Source: Sphingobacteriales bacterium 46-32
GTDB taxonomy: Bacteria; Bacteroidota; Bacteroidia; Chitinophagales; Chitinophagaceae
Reading direction: 5' to 3'
Assembly: GCA_001898485.1 (NCBI GenBank)
Contig: MKTY01000020.1
Coordinates: 868,001 to 932,000 of the forward strand
DNA length: 64,000 bases
This document shows, in pieces, positions 52,294 through 62,119 of the stretch. Position 1 is the stretch's first letter; each line of letters opens with the position of its first letter. The translations under genes and the position numbers were made by a program. Below the pieces are notes generated by a model that made no database searches, was not told the DNA's origin, and saw only the letters and a program-made list of their open reading frames with translations.

Positions 52294-53595
52294 ATGTCCC
52301 GTATTTACAGTTACATAATTCTTTTTCTTTCTGCACTGGCACTTGCCTACTGCATCTACAGGGATATCAGGTTAGAACGGCAGCATCCCGGAGACCTGCC
52401 TAACCGGGTAATCGGTGCCCGTCTGCAGAAAGATGGCATATCGCCTTATTTTTATGGCTGGGATTCTACACAACCGATGAGGTACTATGACCCTTCAGGT
52501 TACCATACCATTGCAGCTTCCAACGTAACGGCCTCGCCTTTTTTTCATCAACTATTATATCCGATTGCCGATTTACCGCAACGCACCTTTTCCAGGGTAT
52601 GGTTGCTTATTCAGTACCTGGTTTGGGCTGCAATGCTGGGTATGGTAATAAGCTTTACTAATACCAGCCGGCAAAAATTACTGATCCTTGTTATTGGCAC
52701 TACTTTTTTATTTACCCGCTTTTGGGTAGACACGGTACTCAAAGGACAAAACTACTTTCTAATTGGCCTTTTTTTCCTTGTAATAACATTATTACTGACA
52801 AGGCCCGGTCGGCTGTTGTCTATGCTAATAGCAGGTGGATTGATGGCAGGAGTAGTACTGATAAAACCTACTGCAGTCTTTTTCTTCCCCCCTTTTTTAT
52901 TTATTTGGAAACAATGGCCTGTTAAAAGCCGTCTTTCACTTTTAGCCGGATCGCTACTGGTCATCGTTTCAGCATTTGCATCCGGTGAATCACGATATTA
53001 CTGGCTGGAATATCGGCATGCATTGAATGAGCATATAAAATTGCATCAACGTTTACAACCAGATTCCGGGCAGAAAGCCCTTTTCAACCGGCATCTTAAT
53101 TATGAAGGATGGGATATGGATCTGTCGGATAGTGCTGCACTCTCTTACCGTTATAAATTCAGGGGGGAGAATTCGAACATATTCGTGTTATACGAAGAAA
53201 TTTTTAAGCGCCGTTTACCCGTTGCTTGGATGCTGGGTTTGTGCATCGTTGTAATTAGTGCATTATTACTATTTTATTATCGCATAGTCGTTTTGCCTGA
53301 CGGATTTACCCTGGTACAGGCCGCTTTGCTCGGTGTTTGTATGTACATAATTGCAGACCTTTTTTCACCCATACACCGTTTTACTTATAATGGCGCACCC
53401 TGGCTCGCCGCTTTCCTGGCAATTGGCTGGTACAAACGGCTACCGTATATAGCTTACATACTGTTGACAATCGCACTATTCCTGCAAGTTACAATTCGGT
53501 ATATCATGCCTATGCAATACAGTATTGGCGAGTATTTAATATTGATTAGTTTTCTTATTATAGCCATCCAAAAACCTTCAGAACTACGTGCCTAA
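52294..53595 (+). CDS. Membrane glycosyltransferase, GT87-like
   Basis: The 433-residue polytopic protein has about ten membrane segments and matches the DUF2029/GT87 type: an early [20 protein letters not shown] loop with acidic and tyrosine positions, and the central [18 protein letters not shown] segment. GT87 enzymes use lipid-linked sugars such as polyprenyl-phosphate-mannose outside the cytoplasm. It overlaps the FAD enzyme gene by 8 bp, so the two are coupled. Together they suggest surface-glycan assembly. The acceptor is unknown. Confidence 0.75.
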   Translation: MSRIYSYIILFLSALALAYCIYRDIRLERQHPGDLPNRVIGARLQKDGISPYFYGWDSTQPMRYYDPSGYHTIAASNVTASPFFHQLLYPIADLPQRTFSRVWLLIQYLVWAAMLGMVISFTNTSRQKLLILVIGTTFLFTRFWVDTVLKGQNYFLIGLFFLVITLLLTRPGRLLSMLIAGGLMAGVVLIKPTAVFFFPPFLFIWKQWPVKSRLSLLAGSLLVIVSAFASGESRYYWLEYRHALNEHIKLHQRLQPDSGQKALFNRHLNYEGWDMDLSDSAALSYRYKFRGENSNIFVLYEEIFKRRLPVAWMLGLCIVVISALLLFYYRIVVLPDGFTLVQAALLGVCMYIIADLFSPIHRFTYNGAPWLAAFLAIGWYKRLPYIAYILLTIALFLQVTIRYIMPMQYSIGEYLILISFLIIAIQKPSELRA

Positions 53596-55156
53596 AACTG
53601 CCATAATAATAGGAGCCGGTCCTGCCGGGCTTACGGCTGCATATGAACTGCTAACCCATACGGATATTATTCCGGTTGTGCTGGAAGCGGGTTCACAGGT
53701 CGGCGGCCTTTCCAAAACCATCGATCATAGGGGGAATAAGATTGATATCGGAGGACACCGCTTTTTTTCCAAGTCAAAAAAAGTTGTAGACTGGTGGCTC
53801 CATTTTCTGCCTCTTGATACCCCTTTTGCCGGTAATGCGGTACAGCTGCAGTATCAGAACAAGACAGCCTCGCACATATTACCCGAACACAACAGCGTAG
53901 CTACACATCAGCGTATGCTGCTGCGACCGCGAAAGTCACGGATTTATTTTGAGAAAAAACTATATGACTACCCCCTTCAGCCGGGCATAGCCACTATCCG
54001 GCGGCTGGGCTGGGGACGCTCACTGCGCATCTTTGGCAGTTACCTGGGCGCTCGCATTATGCCCCGCAAACCCGAATCTTCTCTCGAAGACTTTTTCATA
54101 AACCGCTTTGGGTCTGAACTATACCTTACTTTTTTTAAGGATTATACGGAAAAAGTATGGGGAGTACCCTGTCATCAGATTCCGGCAGACTGGGGGCGAC
54201 AGCGTGTAAAAAATCTCAATATCGGCAAAGTCCTTAAGCACGCACTGCGTTCCATTTTCGTACGAAACACCAGCCTGCAGCAAAAAGGTACCAGCACCAG
54301 TCTTATTGAACAGTTTCTTTACCCATTGTATGGCCCCGGGCAAATGTGGGAAACAGTTGCTCAGGCTATTAAAGAAAAAGGGGGCGAAATATTACTCAAC
54401 ACAGCTGTGACCAGTCTGAAAGGAAATGGTCAGGATCAGATACTGGCAGTAGAAGCGGTAAATAGCCATACCGGAGCGACCCAACATTTTGCTGGTGATT
54501 ATTTCCTATCTACCATGCCCGTACGTGAGTTATTGCAACAGGTGCATCAACTGCCTGTACCAGCGGCTGTAGCGCAAATTGCCGGCGCTCTTCAGTACCG
54601 AGACTTTTTAATTGTAGGAGTACTCACAGATGAGCTATTGCTCAAAGAGAAAAATGGTAACGATGTATCTGACAACTGGATTTATATTCAGGATCATCAT
54701 ATAAAGGCTGGCCGGCTGCAATTTTTTCATAACTGGAGCCCCGGCATGGTGCAACAGGAAGGCTGCAAATGGCTGGGTATTGAATATTTCTGCGAAGAAA
54801 CGGAGCCTTTCTGGCAGCAGTCAGATGAAGAAATAAGCCGGCAGGCTATTGCGGAAATGCAGCAAATTGGCATTCTTTCTACTGAAGCTGTAAAAGATAC
54901 GCTGGTAGTCAGGGTCAAAAAAGCCTATCCTTCTTATAATGGCGGTTATCAGCATTTCGACCAGCTTATCACTTGGTTCAACAGCATCAGCAACCTCTTC
55001 CCTATTGGTCGTAATGGCATGCATCGTTACAACAATACCGATCATAGTATGCTTACTGCCATGGCTGCTGTAGAAACAATTATCGCCGGATCTGCCGACA
55101 AAAGTGCCCTCTGGGAAATTAACGCAGACGACGCCTACCACGAAGACGCTGAATAA
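53588..55156 (+). CDS. FAD-dependent oxidoreductase (UDP-galactopyranose mutase-like)
   Basis: The 522-residue protein uses a GTG start inside the end of the glycosyltransferase gene. It has [18 protein letters not shown] and [19 protein letters not shown] (FAD motifs), the active-site-like [19 protein letters not shown] and [15 protein letters not shown], and a C-terminal [19 protein letters not shown]. Relatives are labelled FAD-dependent amine-oxidase or mutase-like enzymes in envelope-glycan clusters. It probably acts on a nucleotide or lipid-linked sugar. The overlap with GT87 implies joint expression. Confidence 0.8.
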   Translation: MPKTAIIIGAGPAGLTAAYELLTHTDIIPVVLEAGSQVGGLSKTIDHRGNKIDIGGHRFFSKSKKVVDWWLHFLPLDTPFAGNAVQLQYQNKTASHILPEHNSVATHQRMLLRPRKSRIYFEKKLYDYPLQPGIATIRRLGWGRSLRIFGSYLGARIMPRKPESSLEDFFINRFGSELYLTFFKDYTEKVWGVPCHQIPADWGRQRVKNLNIGKVLKHALRSIFVRNTSLQQKGTSTSLIEQFLYPLYGPGQMWETVAQAIKEKGGEILLNTAVTSLKGNGQDQILAVEAVNSHTGATQHFAGDYFLSTMPVRELLQQVHQLPVPAAVAQIAGALQYRDFLIVGVLTDELLLKEKNGNDVSDNWIYIQDHHIKAGRLQFFHNWSPGMVQQEGCKWLGIEYFCEETEPFWQQSDEEISRQAIAEMQQIGILSTEAVKDTLVVRVKKAYPSYNGGYQHFDQLITWFNSISNLFPIGRNGMHRYNNTDHSMLTAMAAVETIIAGSADKSALWEINADDAYHEDAE

Positions 55157-55231
55157 CCTTTTTACCATTTTTTCATTTTCGCTGGCGGCAGATATTGAGT
55201 ATATTGATCCACCTAATTTTTATTCCCTCCC

Positions 55232-56443
55232 ATGCTTACACCCCTACCTTATCACAGGCAGGTTCGCGACTATTTTCGTCAGCAAACCAAAACCTGGGAC
55301 TATTTTGCGCTTGCCAAAAACAAGGAAGAGCAGTTAAACGAGTTTAAGACCGAGCTACTTAAAAATACCTACAAGTTTGACCCGGTCGCTGATCATGCTA
55401 TTTACAGCAAAATAGACCTGGCAAAAAACAAACTTGGACTGACAGAACTTCCCGTCACTGTATACCAGGCACAGTATACAGAAGAGCTGAATGCCGCCAT
55501 TGTATATATTAACCGGGAAGCTCATATTGTATTCAGCGGACCGGTAATCAGCCTGCTTACCGAAGAGGAGTTGCTGGCAGTACTGGCTCATGAGCTCACT
55601 CATATCAAACTTTATTCCTTACTAGATGGAGAACTGGAGATTGCTGACCGTATCATTACCGCCATTGCCAACAATCATAGCAGCGAAGCGGCTTATTATG
55701 AAACGGCGCGTCTTTTTCGCCTGTATACAGAGATTTTTTGCGACCGAGGGGCTCTCCTCGTTACTGGCAATCATGAGCCGGTGATCACATCGCTGGTAAA
55801 AATGTCGACCGGCCTGCGGCAGGTGCAGGCAGAAACATACCTGCGCCAGGCCGATGAGATTTTTGCAGCCGATGCAAAAACACGCTCCGCCGGTGTGTCT
55901 CATCCGGAAAACTTCATACGTGCCAAAGCCCTCCAGCTCTGGCAGAGCCAGGTTGCCGATGTCGAAAAGGCCATCAGTGATATGGTAGAACATATTATTG
56001 AACTTGACCGGCTCGATATATTTCAACAGCAGGAAATGGCGGCGCTTACCCGCCGCTTCCTGCAACTGTTTCTCAAACCAAAATGGATCCAGACCACACT
56101 CGTTATTAGCCTGGCCCGCCAGTATTTTGCCGACTTCTCACGGGATGAAGCTGCTGTGCTGGACGCACCGTTTATTGAAAAGCTGAATGGCTTTCATAGC
56201 AGTATTAAAGATTACCTCGCTTATGTGCTGTTTGATTTTGTGATGGCAGACCCTTCTCTTGAACAGATACCGGCGGGTTGGGCCTTTCAGTTTGCCGAAG
56301 ATGCGCAGCTGAAAGAACAGCTGGATGCTATTGTCAAAAAAGAAGGCAAACTGAGCGATAAAAAACTACAGCAGCATAAGCAGCAATCACTGGCTGCCTA
56401 TTATGCTGTAAAAGAAAACGAAGGTGAGCAGATTTATGAGTAG
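55232..56443 (+). CDS. M48-type zinc metallopeptidase
   Basis: The 403-residue protein has an M48-type zinc site: HELTH at 120-124 and TEIFCDRGALL with the third ligand Glu167 and Asp171. No signal peptide or membrane segment is seen, so it acts in the cytoplasm, unlike the membrane-bound HtpX type. The C-terminal 220 residues are helical and unrecognised. It ends 118 bp before the 1831-residue helicase on the same strand and is likely its partner. A cytoplasmic protease beside a nucleic-acid machine is a common pattern in defence and stress modules; activation may depend on the helicase. Confidence 0.8.
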   Translation: MLTPLPYHRQVRDYFRQQTKTWDYFALAKNKEEQLNEFKTELLKNTYKFDPVADHAIYSKIDLAKNKLGLTELPVTVYQAQYTEELNAAIVYINREAHIVFSGPVISLLTEEELLAVLAHELTHIKLYSLLDGELEIADRIITAIANNHSSEAAYYETARLFRLYTEIFCDRGALLVTGNHEPVITSLVKMSTGLRQVQAETYLRQADEIFAADAKTRSAGVSHPENFIRAKALQLWQSQVADVEKAISDMVEHIIELDRLDIFQQQEMAALTRRFLQLFLKPKWIQTTLVISLARQYFADFSRDEAAVLDAPFIEKLNGFHSSIKDYLAYVLFDFVMADPSLEQIPAGWAFQFAEDAQLKEQLDAIVKKEGKLSDKKLQQHKQQSLAAYYAVKENEGEQIYE

Positions 56444-56511
56444 TAAGCATTAGGTTATACGTTTTAAGCAAGGTGTATGGTTAAGGGTAAAAAGTATATG
56501 ACTCTTACCTC

Positions 56512-56551
56512 ATTAGCACATCAGCACATTAACACATTAGCACATTAATTT
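56512..56551 (+). repeat. ATTAGCAC tandem repeat at helicase promoter
   Basis: ATTAGCAC, ATCAGCAC, ATTAACAC, ATTAGCAC and ATTAATTT follow one another as an 8-bp tandem repeat. It ends about 10 bp before the helicase ATG at 56561, so changes in unit number could affect expression. Confidence 0.75.
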
Positions 56552-56560
56552 AGATAGTCC

Positions 56561-59500
56561 ATGTCTTCCGATAATCAATCCCCTGTCAGTTTCGAAACGT
56601 TCTTAGGCACTGCCTTTGATCAGGGCAATTATGCTACAGATGATGTGATCGCATTTGTAATGCCGCTCTTTGAAGAAGTGCTGAGCTTTCATGAGAATGG
56701 GCTGGTAGCTCCTTTTGGTATTGACCGGGCACTTTTTATAACCGGGCAGCATCTTGATATAGACGAAAGGCTTGCGCACGCCCCCCTATCCAAACCGGGC
56801 GCTCTTGAACCGCTTTTTGAAGCATTGCGCGCGCAGCAGTTTGACGTAATCGGTAAAAGCCGTCTCGAAACCGATGTTGAAACCGGCACATACCGGGTAG
56901 AATCGCTGCAGGTGCATCCTGATAATGCGGCACCATTGCAATCACCTGCCTATCTGAAAGGATATCGTTGTTTTGAACAATTGCTGGGCCATCATGACGA
57001 ACAGACAGATATATTTTGCCTGGGACTGATACTCGGTAGTATGGCGCTGTCACTCGACCTCTATGACGAGGAAGATCTCCGGCTCTTTGCAGAATATCGC
57101 AACAATCCGGTACAATACAATCAACGCATACACCCTACCATCAGTGCCCTGATCACTGAAATGACCGAGCTGGACCGCCATAAACGCTGCTCCAGCCTCT
57201 ACGAGGTCATTCACCGGCTTCATCACTACCGCGATTATGATCCCGACAGGCTCACCGACCTCAGCACTGTTCCCGGATGGATCAATAAGGCCCTTACAGA
57301 GCGGAGTCAGCTTATTCTGAATAAACTCCGTAATCGTCTCTTTGATACCAGCCGCCGAAATCGCTTATTGTATTACAAAGGCAACATGCGCTTTGTAAAT
57401 CTGACGGTAAGCAGCGTACCAATCGTTTTGCATTATCAAAGCATCAGACCCGACCTGCTTTTTACCTGGAACGATGATATTTCTTCGAAAGTAAAAGGCA
57501 TGAAAGAACTGGTGCTTAATAAATACCTGCGCTTTGAAGATCATGCCTACCTCCCTGCCGCTCTTGATAAAATACGGGTAGAAAGCCAACGTGATGTACA
57601 GGAGTATGGATTCAGCCAGCTGAAACTTGTGATCACTTTTTTGAACTGGCATAATCTCAAAGAAGACGCACAGGAGCGTATTCAAAGCCCACTCCTGCTG
57701 GTGCCTGTGGAAATACGTAAGACACGACGACTCAAGGAAGATCATTATACCTTGAAAGTGCTTGACAACGCTGCCGAAGTAAATCCTGTACTGGCCAATC
57801 AGCTGCGTGAACTCTACGGAATACGCCTGCCTGACTTTGTAGACCTCGACACGATGGACCTTACACAGTTTTATCAGCAGCTGAAAGCACAGATAGACGC
57901 AGCCAACCAGGGTATACAGCTCCGTTATATCGATAAACCGCGCATTAAGCTGGTACATAGCGTGGCCAAACTTACGGTTGGTAATTATCGCCGCCGCCTT
58001 CGACGGAGTGGCAGTCAGCTGGATAGTTATAAAAATATATCCTATAGCTATCAGGCAGAAAATTTCCGCCCACTTGGTCTTGAGATATTCCGTCAGCGTA
58101 TTGAGCACCGCGCCAGCTTCCTCGAATTTCTCATCAACGACGATATAAAAATATCCAGCAATCAACTTACCGGCGATGATACGCGCGAACGGGCTCTTTT
58201 TGAAATGGCGGAAAGCGAAAGCAATCCCTATAGCTGGGATTATGACCTTTGCAATATCGTACTGGGGAATTTTAATTATAAAAAAATGAGCCTGGTGCGC
58301 GATTACAATCATGTAATCGACAATAATGTGCAGCACGAGGTATTCAACGCACTCTTCAGCACCGAGCCCAGGCAACCATCTTCAGCAGTTGCAGACCTCA
58401 ATGATCCGGGCAGCTGGCATCATGTGATTGCAGCAGACCCTACACAAACCCAGGCTATCCTGCACAGCCGTACTGGACAAAGCTTCATTATTCAGGGGCC
58501 TCCGGGCACGGGCAAAAGTCAGACAATTACCAACCTGATTGCCGATTTTGTAGCACGTGGCAAAAACATTCTCTTTGTATGTGAGAAAAGAGCCGCTTTG
58601 GATGTTGTATTTCACCGGCTGAAACAAAACGGACTCGATGAGCTTTGCTGTTACATTCACGACAGCCAGGGCGATAAACGCGATTTTATCCGCGAATTGC
58701 GCACTACCTACGAGTCGTTTACCACGCACCGTATGGATCTGGCAGCATTAAAGCAACGCCACGCACAATTGCTGGCAGGCCTGCAGACACAGTTGCAACT
58801 ATTACAATTATTTCACGACACACACAGCAATACCCCCGAAACAGCCGGTATCAGCATTCATCAGCTCATTGAGCGCGTGATAGAGCTCAAACAACAATTA
58901 ATACCACTTAGTGCAGTTCAACTGGAAGCCCTGCCTCACTACAGCAGCTGGACTCAATTTGGCGATACTATCGAACAGCTTTCTGCAGCCCTGGAAGAAC
59001 AGGGTGCGGAAGCCGCTTTTGCACAACATCCACTCAGCCAGCTCAACGATGGACTGCTCAAAACCGACAATCCCATTTCACAGGCTTATGATCATTTGCA
59101 GGCAGCACTGCAGCTCATGACTCAACTGCAATCGCTTATCAGCAGGAATTCCATTGCGCCACAGCACAGCACTGACCTTCAGCAGATAAAAAATCTGGTA
59201 CAGGACGCACAATTATTGCAGCCGCTTGCCGAAAACGACTTGTTGGGAATGGTAAAAAAAGATAATAACGCCGCCCGTGAGTTTGACCGGCATATGCAGC
59301 ACTACCAGCAATTGCGCGAGCAAGCTGTTGCAGCAGCAGCGCGGAATACCAACTGGCTACAGCGTTTTTCCGAACAGGACCTGAGCACCGCACTGCCTGT
59401 TGCAGAAAAACAGGAAAAATCATTTTTCCGTTTTCTGAATGGCGCCTGGAAACAATTGAAAAAACAGGTTCATGCTTCCTATGATTTTTCAAAACATCAG

Positions 59501-62056
59501 GTAAAACCATCTGTCACGTCGGTTTTACAGTTACTGAAAGCAGAGTATGATGCCCAGGCGGCCGCCAGCCAGTACAGGCAGGAGCTGCAAAGGCAATACA
59601 GGCTACAGAATATTGAAACAACCTATCTCGGTATTGAAGTACTGCGCAATAAGCAGGGCGACCAGGAGATCGACTATCTGCTGGCTCATCCGCAGGCCAA
59701 TGAACTGGTAAAACGTCTCAGCGCTTTTCTTCCTTCTTTTCAGCAGCTGGAAAATCATTTACACCAGAGTCTGCTGGGTTATCAGACCAAATCGCTCGCG
59801 CAGATCACCGATGAGCTGGATAGTCTTCTTGTAAACATGGAAGCTCTGCAGGAACTGCTTCCCGCACTGCGTGAGTACAGCCAGTTGCCTGAACCCATAA
59901 AACAGGCCCTGCGTCTTATACCACTGGGGCCGCGCCAGGCAGAGGCAGCTATGGCACAACGGACTCTGCAGGAACTGTTGCGGCAGCACCGGTCTTTTGC
60001 AAGTGCCGATATGCCCGCCATTGAACAGGCTGTAAAACAAATACGACAGGCCTACAACCGGCTGCTGCGGCTCAATGCAGATCTAATTCGTGCAACGGTA
60101 CGACAACAGTTTCTGCAAAATCTTGAACTGAGCAATACCGCTTTAAGTCAGCTCAACAACGAACAAAAACAGTTTAAAAAGATCTACAACGAAGGGCGCA
60201 AGATTCTGGAAAATGAATTTGGCAAAAGCATGCGCTTCAAAAGTATTCGCGAACTGTCTGCACGCGAAAGCGGGCGGGTGCTGAAAGATCTTAAACCCAT
60301 CTGGCTCATGAGCCCATTGAGCGTGAGCGATAGCCTGCCTCTTGATACGGAATTTTTCGACGTAGTCATTTTTGACGAAGCCAGCCAGATTACACTCGAA
60401 GAAGGAATTCCTGCACTGTATCGCTCTACACAGGCAATAATAGTGGGCGATGACAAACAAATGCCGCCGACCAACTTCTTCACTGCCCGCGCCGAAGACC
60501 CCGATGATCTGGATACCACAGATACGACAGACGAAGAAGAATTGCTGAGTACAGAAGCCGACAGCTTGCTGGTGCAGGGTTCGCGTAAGCTGGGTAGCAC
60601 CATGCTCAGCTGGCATTACCGCAGCCGCTATGAAACGCTGATCAGTTACAGCAACCACGCATTTTATGAAGCAGGATTACTGACCATTCCAGACCGCACC
60701 ATTCACCACGAAAGCAAAAAAATAATAGAAATCAGCAAACCCGAAGAAGCCGTACAATATGCAGATACGCTTTATGACCGCAGCATCAGTTTTCATTTCC
60801 ATACAGATGGTCTTTATGAAAAACGCAGCAACAATGCCGAAGCTACATATATCGCCCACCTGGTGCGTGAACTCCTAAAGCGTAAGGTGAAAGAAAGTAT
60901 TGGTATTGTGGCCTTCAGCCAGGAGCAACAGCACACAATAGAAGATGCTCTTTCTGCTCTGGCCCAAACCGATCCCGAATTTGAAATACTGCTGGAAGAT
61001 GCCTACAACCGAACAGAAGAAGATCAATTTGTGGGCCTCATTGTTAAAAATCTCGAGAATATACAGGGCGATGAACGCGACATTATCATTATGAGTGTAT
61101 GTTATGGATTTGACACACGTAAACGCATACTGATGAATTTTGGCCCTATTAATAAAAAAGGGGGCGAAAAACGGCTGAATGTGATTTTCAGCCGCGCCCG
61201 CAAACACATGGCTGTGGTCAGCAGCATTCATTATCATCATATCACCAACGAATACAATGAAGGAGCCAACTATTTCCGCCGTTTTCTGCACTATGCTGAA
61301 AACGTAAGTGCCGGCAACATGGATATGGCCCGTACTATTCTCGATAGCCTTGTTGTTAATAAACAGGATACGCGGCGGGCCGCAACGGGTAATATTGTGA
61401 TGCGCGAGCTTCGCCAGCAACTGCAGCAGCAGGGCTTTGTGGTAGCAGAGCAGGTAGGCCAATCGGGCTTTAAATGTTCGCTGGCCATAAAAGCATCGCC
61501 CCAAGACCTGGAGTACACGCTGGGGATTCTGATTGACGACAATCAGCACTATGAAAACAATAACCTCGTAGAGCAGTATTATCAGCGTCCTGCTATTCTG
61601 CAGGCTTTTGGGTGGCGCTGCATGCATGTGTTTGCCAAAGACTGGCTGCAAAATCCACAGCGTGTTGTAGAGCAGGTGATCAGAAAGCTTAAGGAGACGC
61701 CACAGGAAGAAACCCTGCCGGCAGAAGAGGAAACAGCTGTGCCGGACCCGGTAAAACCAGCTCTTTCGTCAGAATCACCCGTTGCATCTGCCTCCGCTTT
61801 ATCCGCTACTGTATCTACTGCGGCGGTACCGGCTGGCTATGAGCATCTCACCTTTACCAGGCTGGAGTTTACAGAAGGCACCAGCAGCAAATTCTGGGAA
61901 GTAGCCACAGATGGCAGTAAGCTATATGTACGTTTTGGAAAAATCGGTACCAAAGGTCAAATACAGGTAAAAAACTTTGAGTCTGGCGACAAAGCGGAGC
62001 GGGAGCGGGAGAAGCTGATTCGGGAAAAAGCAGAAAAAGGATACCGGCTTATATAA
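56561..62056 (+). CDS. Kinase-like/DUF4011/SF1 helicase/Vsr-like/WGR fusion
   Basis: The 1831-residue protein has five parts. Residues 25-225 look like a protein-kinase C-lobe (FHENGLVAPFGIDRALF, then TDIFCLGLILGSMAL and ITEMTELDRHKR) without HRD or DFG motifs, so a pseudokinase. DUF4011 follows with DTSRRNRLLYYK at 262-273. The SF1 helicase is complete: GPPGTGKS at 646-653, VIFDEAS near 1268, GDDKQMPPT, LSWHYRSRYE, ENIQGDERD and VIFSRARKHM near 1540. A Vsr-like fold at about 1607-1710 has GFKCSLAI and GILIDD where relatives have an Asp and a Glu-x-Asp, so nuclease activity is doubtful. A Pro/Ala linker leads to a WGR domain at 1759-1831. The DUF4011-helicase-Vsr core resembles single-gene antiphage proteins; this version has extra ends. 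An M48 peptidase precedes it. Confidence 0.85.
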   Translation: MSSDNQSPVSFETFLGTAFDQGNYATDDVIAFVMPLFEEVLSFHENGLVAPFGIDRALFITGQHLDIDERLAHAPLSKPGALEPLFEALRAQQFDVIGKSRLETDVETGTYRVESLQVHPDNAAPLQSPAYLKGYRCFEQLLGHHDEQTDIFCLGLILGSMALSLDLYDEEDLRLFAEYRNNPVQYNQRIHPTISALITEMTELDRHKRCSSLYEVIHRLHHYRDYDPDRLTDLSTVPGWINKALTERSQLILNKLRNRLFDTSRRNRLLYYKGNMRFVNLTVSSVPIVLHYQSIRPDLLFTWNDDISSKVKGMKELVLNKYLRFEDHAYLPAALDKIRVESQRDVQEYGFSQLKLVITFLNWHNLKEDAQERIQSPLLLVPVEIRKTRRLKEDHYTLKVLDNAAEVNPVLANQLRELYGIRLPDFVDLDTMDLTQFYQQLKAQIDAANQGIQLRYIDKPRIKLVHSVAKLTVGNYRRRLRRSGSQLDSYKNISYSYQAENFRPLGLEIFRQRIEHRASFLEFLINDDIKISSNQLTGDDTRERALFEMAESESNPYSWDYDLCNIVLGNFNYKKMSLVRDYNHVIDNNVQHEVFNALFSTEPRQPSSAVADLNDPGSWHHVIAADPTQTQAILHSRTGQSFIIQGPPGTGKSQTITNLIADFVARGKNILFVCEKRAALDVVFHRLKQNGLDELCCYIHDSQGDKRDFIRELRTTYESFTTHRMDLAALKQRHAQLLAGLQTQLQLLQLFHDTHSNTPETAGISIHQLIERVIELKQQLIPLSAVQLEALPHYSSWTQFGDTIEQLSAALEEQGAEAAFAQHPLSQLNDGLLKTDNPISQAYDHLQAALQLMTQLQSLISRNSIAPQHSTDLQQIKNLVQDAQLLQPLAENDLLGMVKKDNNAAREFDRHMQHYQQLREQAVAAAARNTNWLQRFSEQDLSTALPVAEKQEKSFFRFLNGAWKQLKKQVHASYDFSKHQVKPSVTSVLQLLKAEYDAQAAASQYRQELQRQYRLQNIETTYLGIEVLRNKQGDQEIDYLLAHPQANELVKRLSAFLPSFQQLENHLHQSLLGYQTKSLAQITDELDSLLVNMEALQELLPALREYSQLPEPIKQALRLIPLGPRQAEAAMAQRTLQELLRQHRSFASADMPAIEQAVKQIRQAYNRLLRLNADLIRATVRQQFLQNLELSNTALSQLNNEQKQFKKIYNEGRKILENEFGKSMRFKSIRELSARESGRVLKDLKPIWLMSPLSVSDSLPLDTEFFDVVIFDEASQITLEEGIPALYRSTQAIIVGDDKQMPPTNFFTARAEDPDDLDTTDTTDEEELLSTEADSLLVQGSRKLGSTMLSWHYRSRYETLISYSNHAFYEAGLLTIPDRTIHHESKKIIEISKPEEAVQYADTLYDRSISFHFHTDGLYEKRSNNAEATYIAHLVRELLKRKVKESIGIVAFSQEQQHTIEDALSALAQTDPEFEILLEDAYNRTEEDQFVGLIVKNLENIQGDERDIIIMSVCYGFDTRKRILMNFGPINKKGGEKRLNVIFSRARKHMAVVSSIHYHHITNEYNEGANYFRRFLHYAENVSAGNMDMARTILDSLVVNKQDTRRAATGNIVMRELRQQLQQQGFVVAEQVGQSGFKCSLAIKASPQDLEYTLGILIDDNQHYENNNLVEQYYQRPAILQAFGWRCMHVFAKDWLQNPQRVVEQVIRKLKETPQEETLPAEEETAVPDPVKPALSSESPVASASALSATVSTAAVPAGYEHLTFTRLEFTEGTSSKFWEVATDGSKLYVRFGKIGTKGQIQVKNFESGDKAEREREKLIREKAEKGYRLI

Positions 62057-62057
62057 A

Positions 62058-62092
62058 ATAAATGCGGGAGGAAATGATCTTTCCGCATTTAT
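62058..62092. terminator. Hairpin between convergent genes
   Basis: ATAAATGCGG pairs with CCGCATTTAT around a 15-base loop, between the helicase stop codon and the end of the convergent large gene. It could end transcription from both sides. Confidence 0.7.
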
Positions 62093-62119
62093 CTATCTAT
62101 CCTAATCCTGTAAAGACTG

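Noticed and set aside
56512-56551. ATTAGCAC run considered as a CRISPR-like array
   Set aside because: Units are 8 bp and directly adjacent with no spacers; there are no cas genes.
57365-58375. 336-codon minus-strand frame inside the large helicase
   Set aside because: It is antisense to a well-supported coding sequence with conserved motifs and shows no family resemblance.
60875-61651. 258-codon minus-strand frame inside the large helicase
   Set aside because: Antisense to helicase motifs V and VI, with no supporting features.
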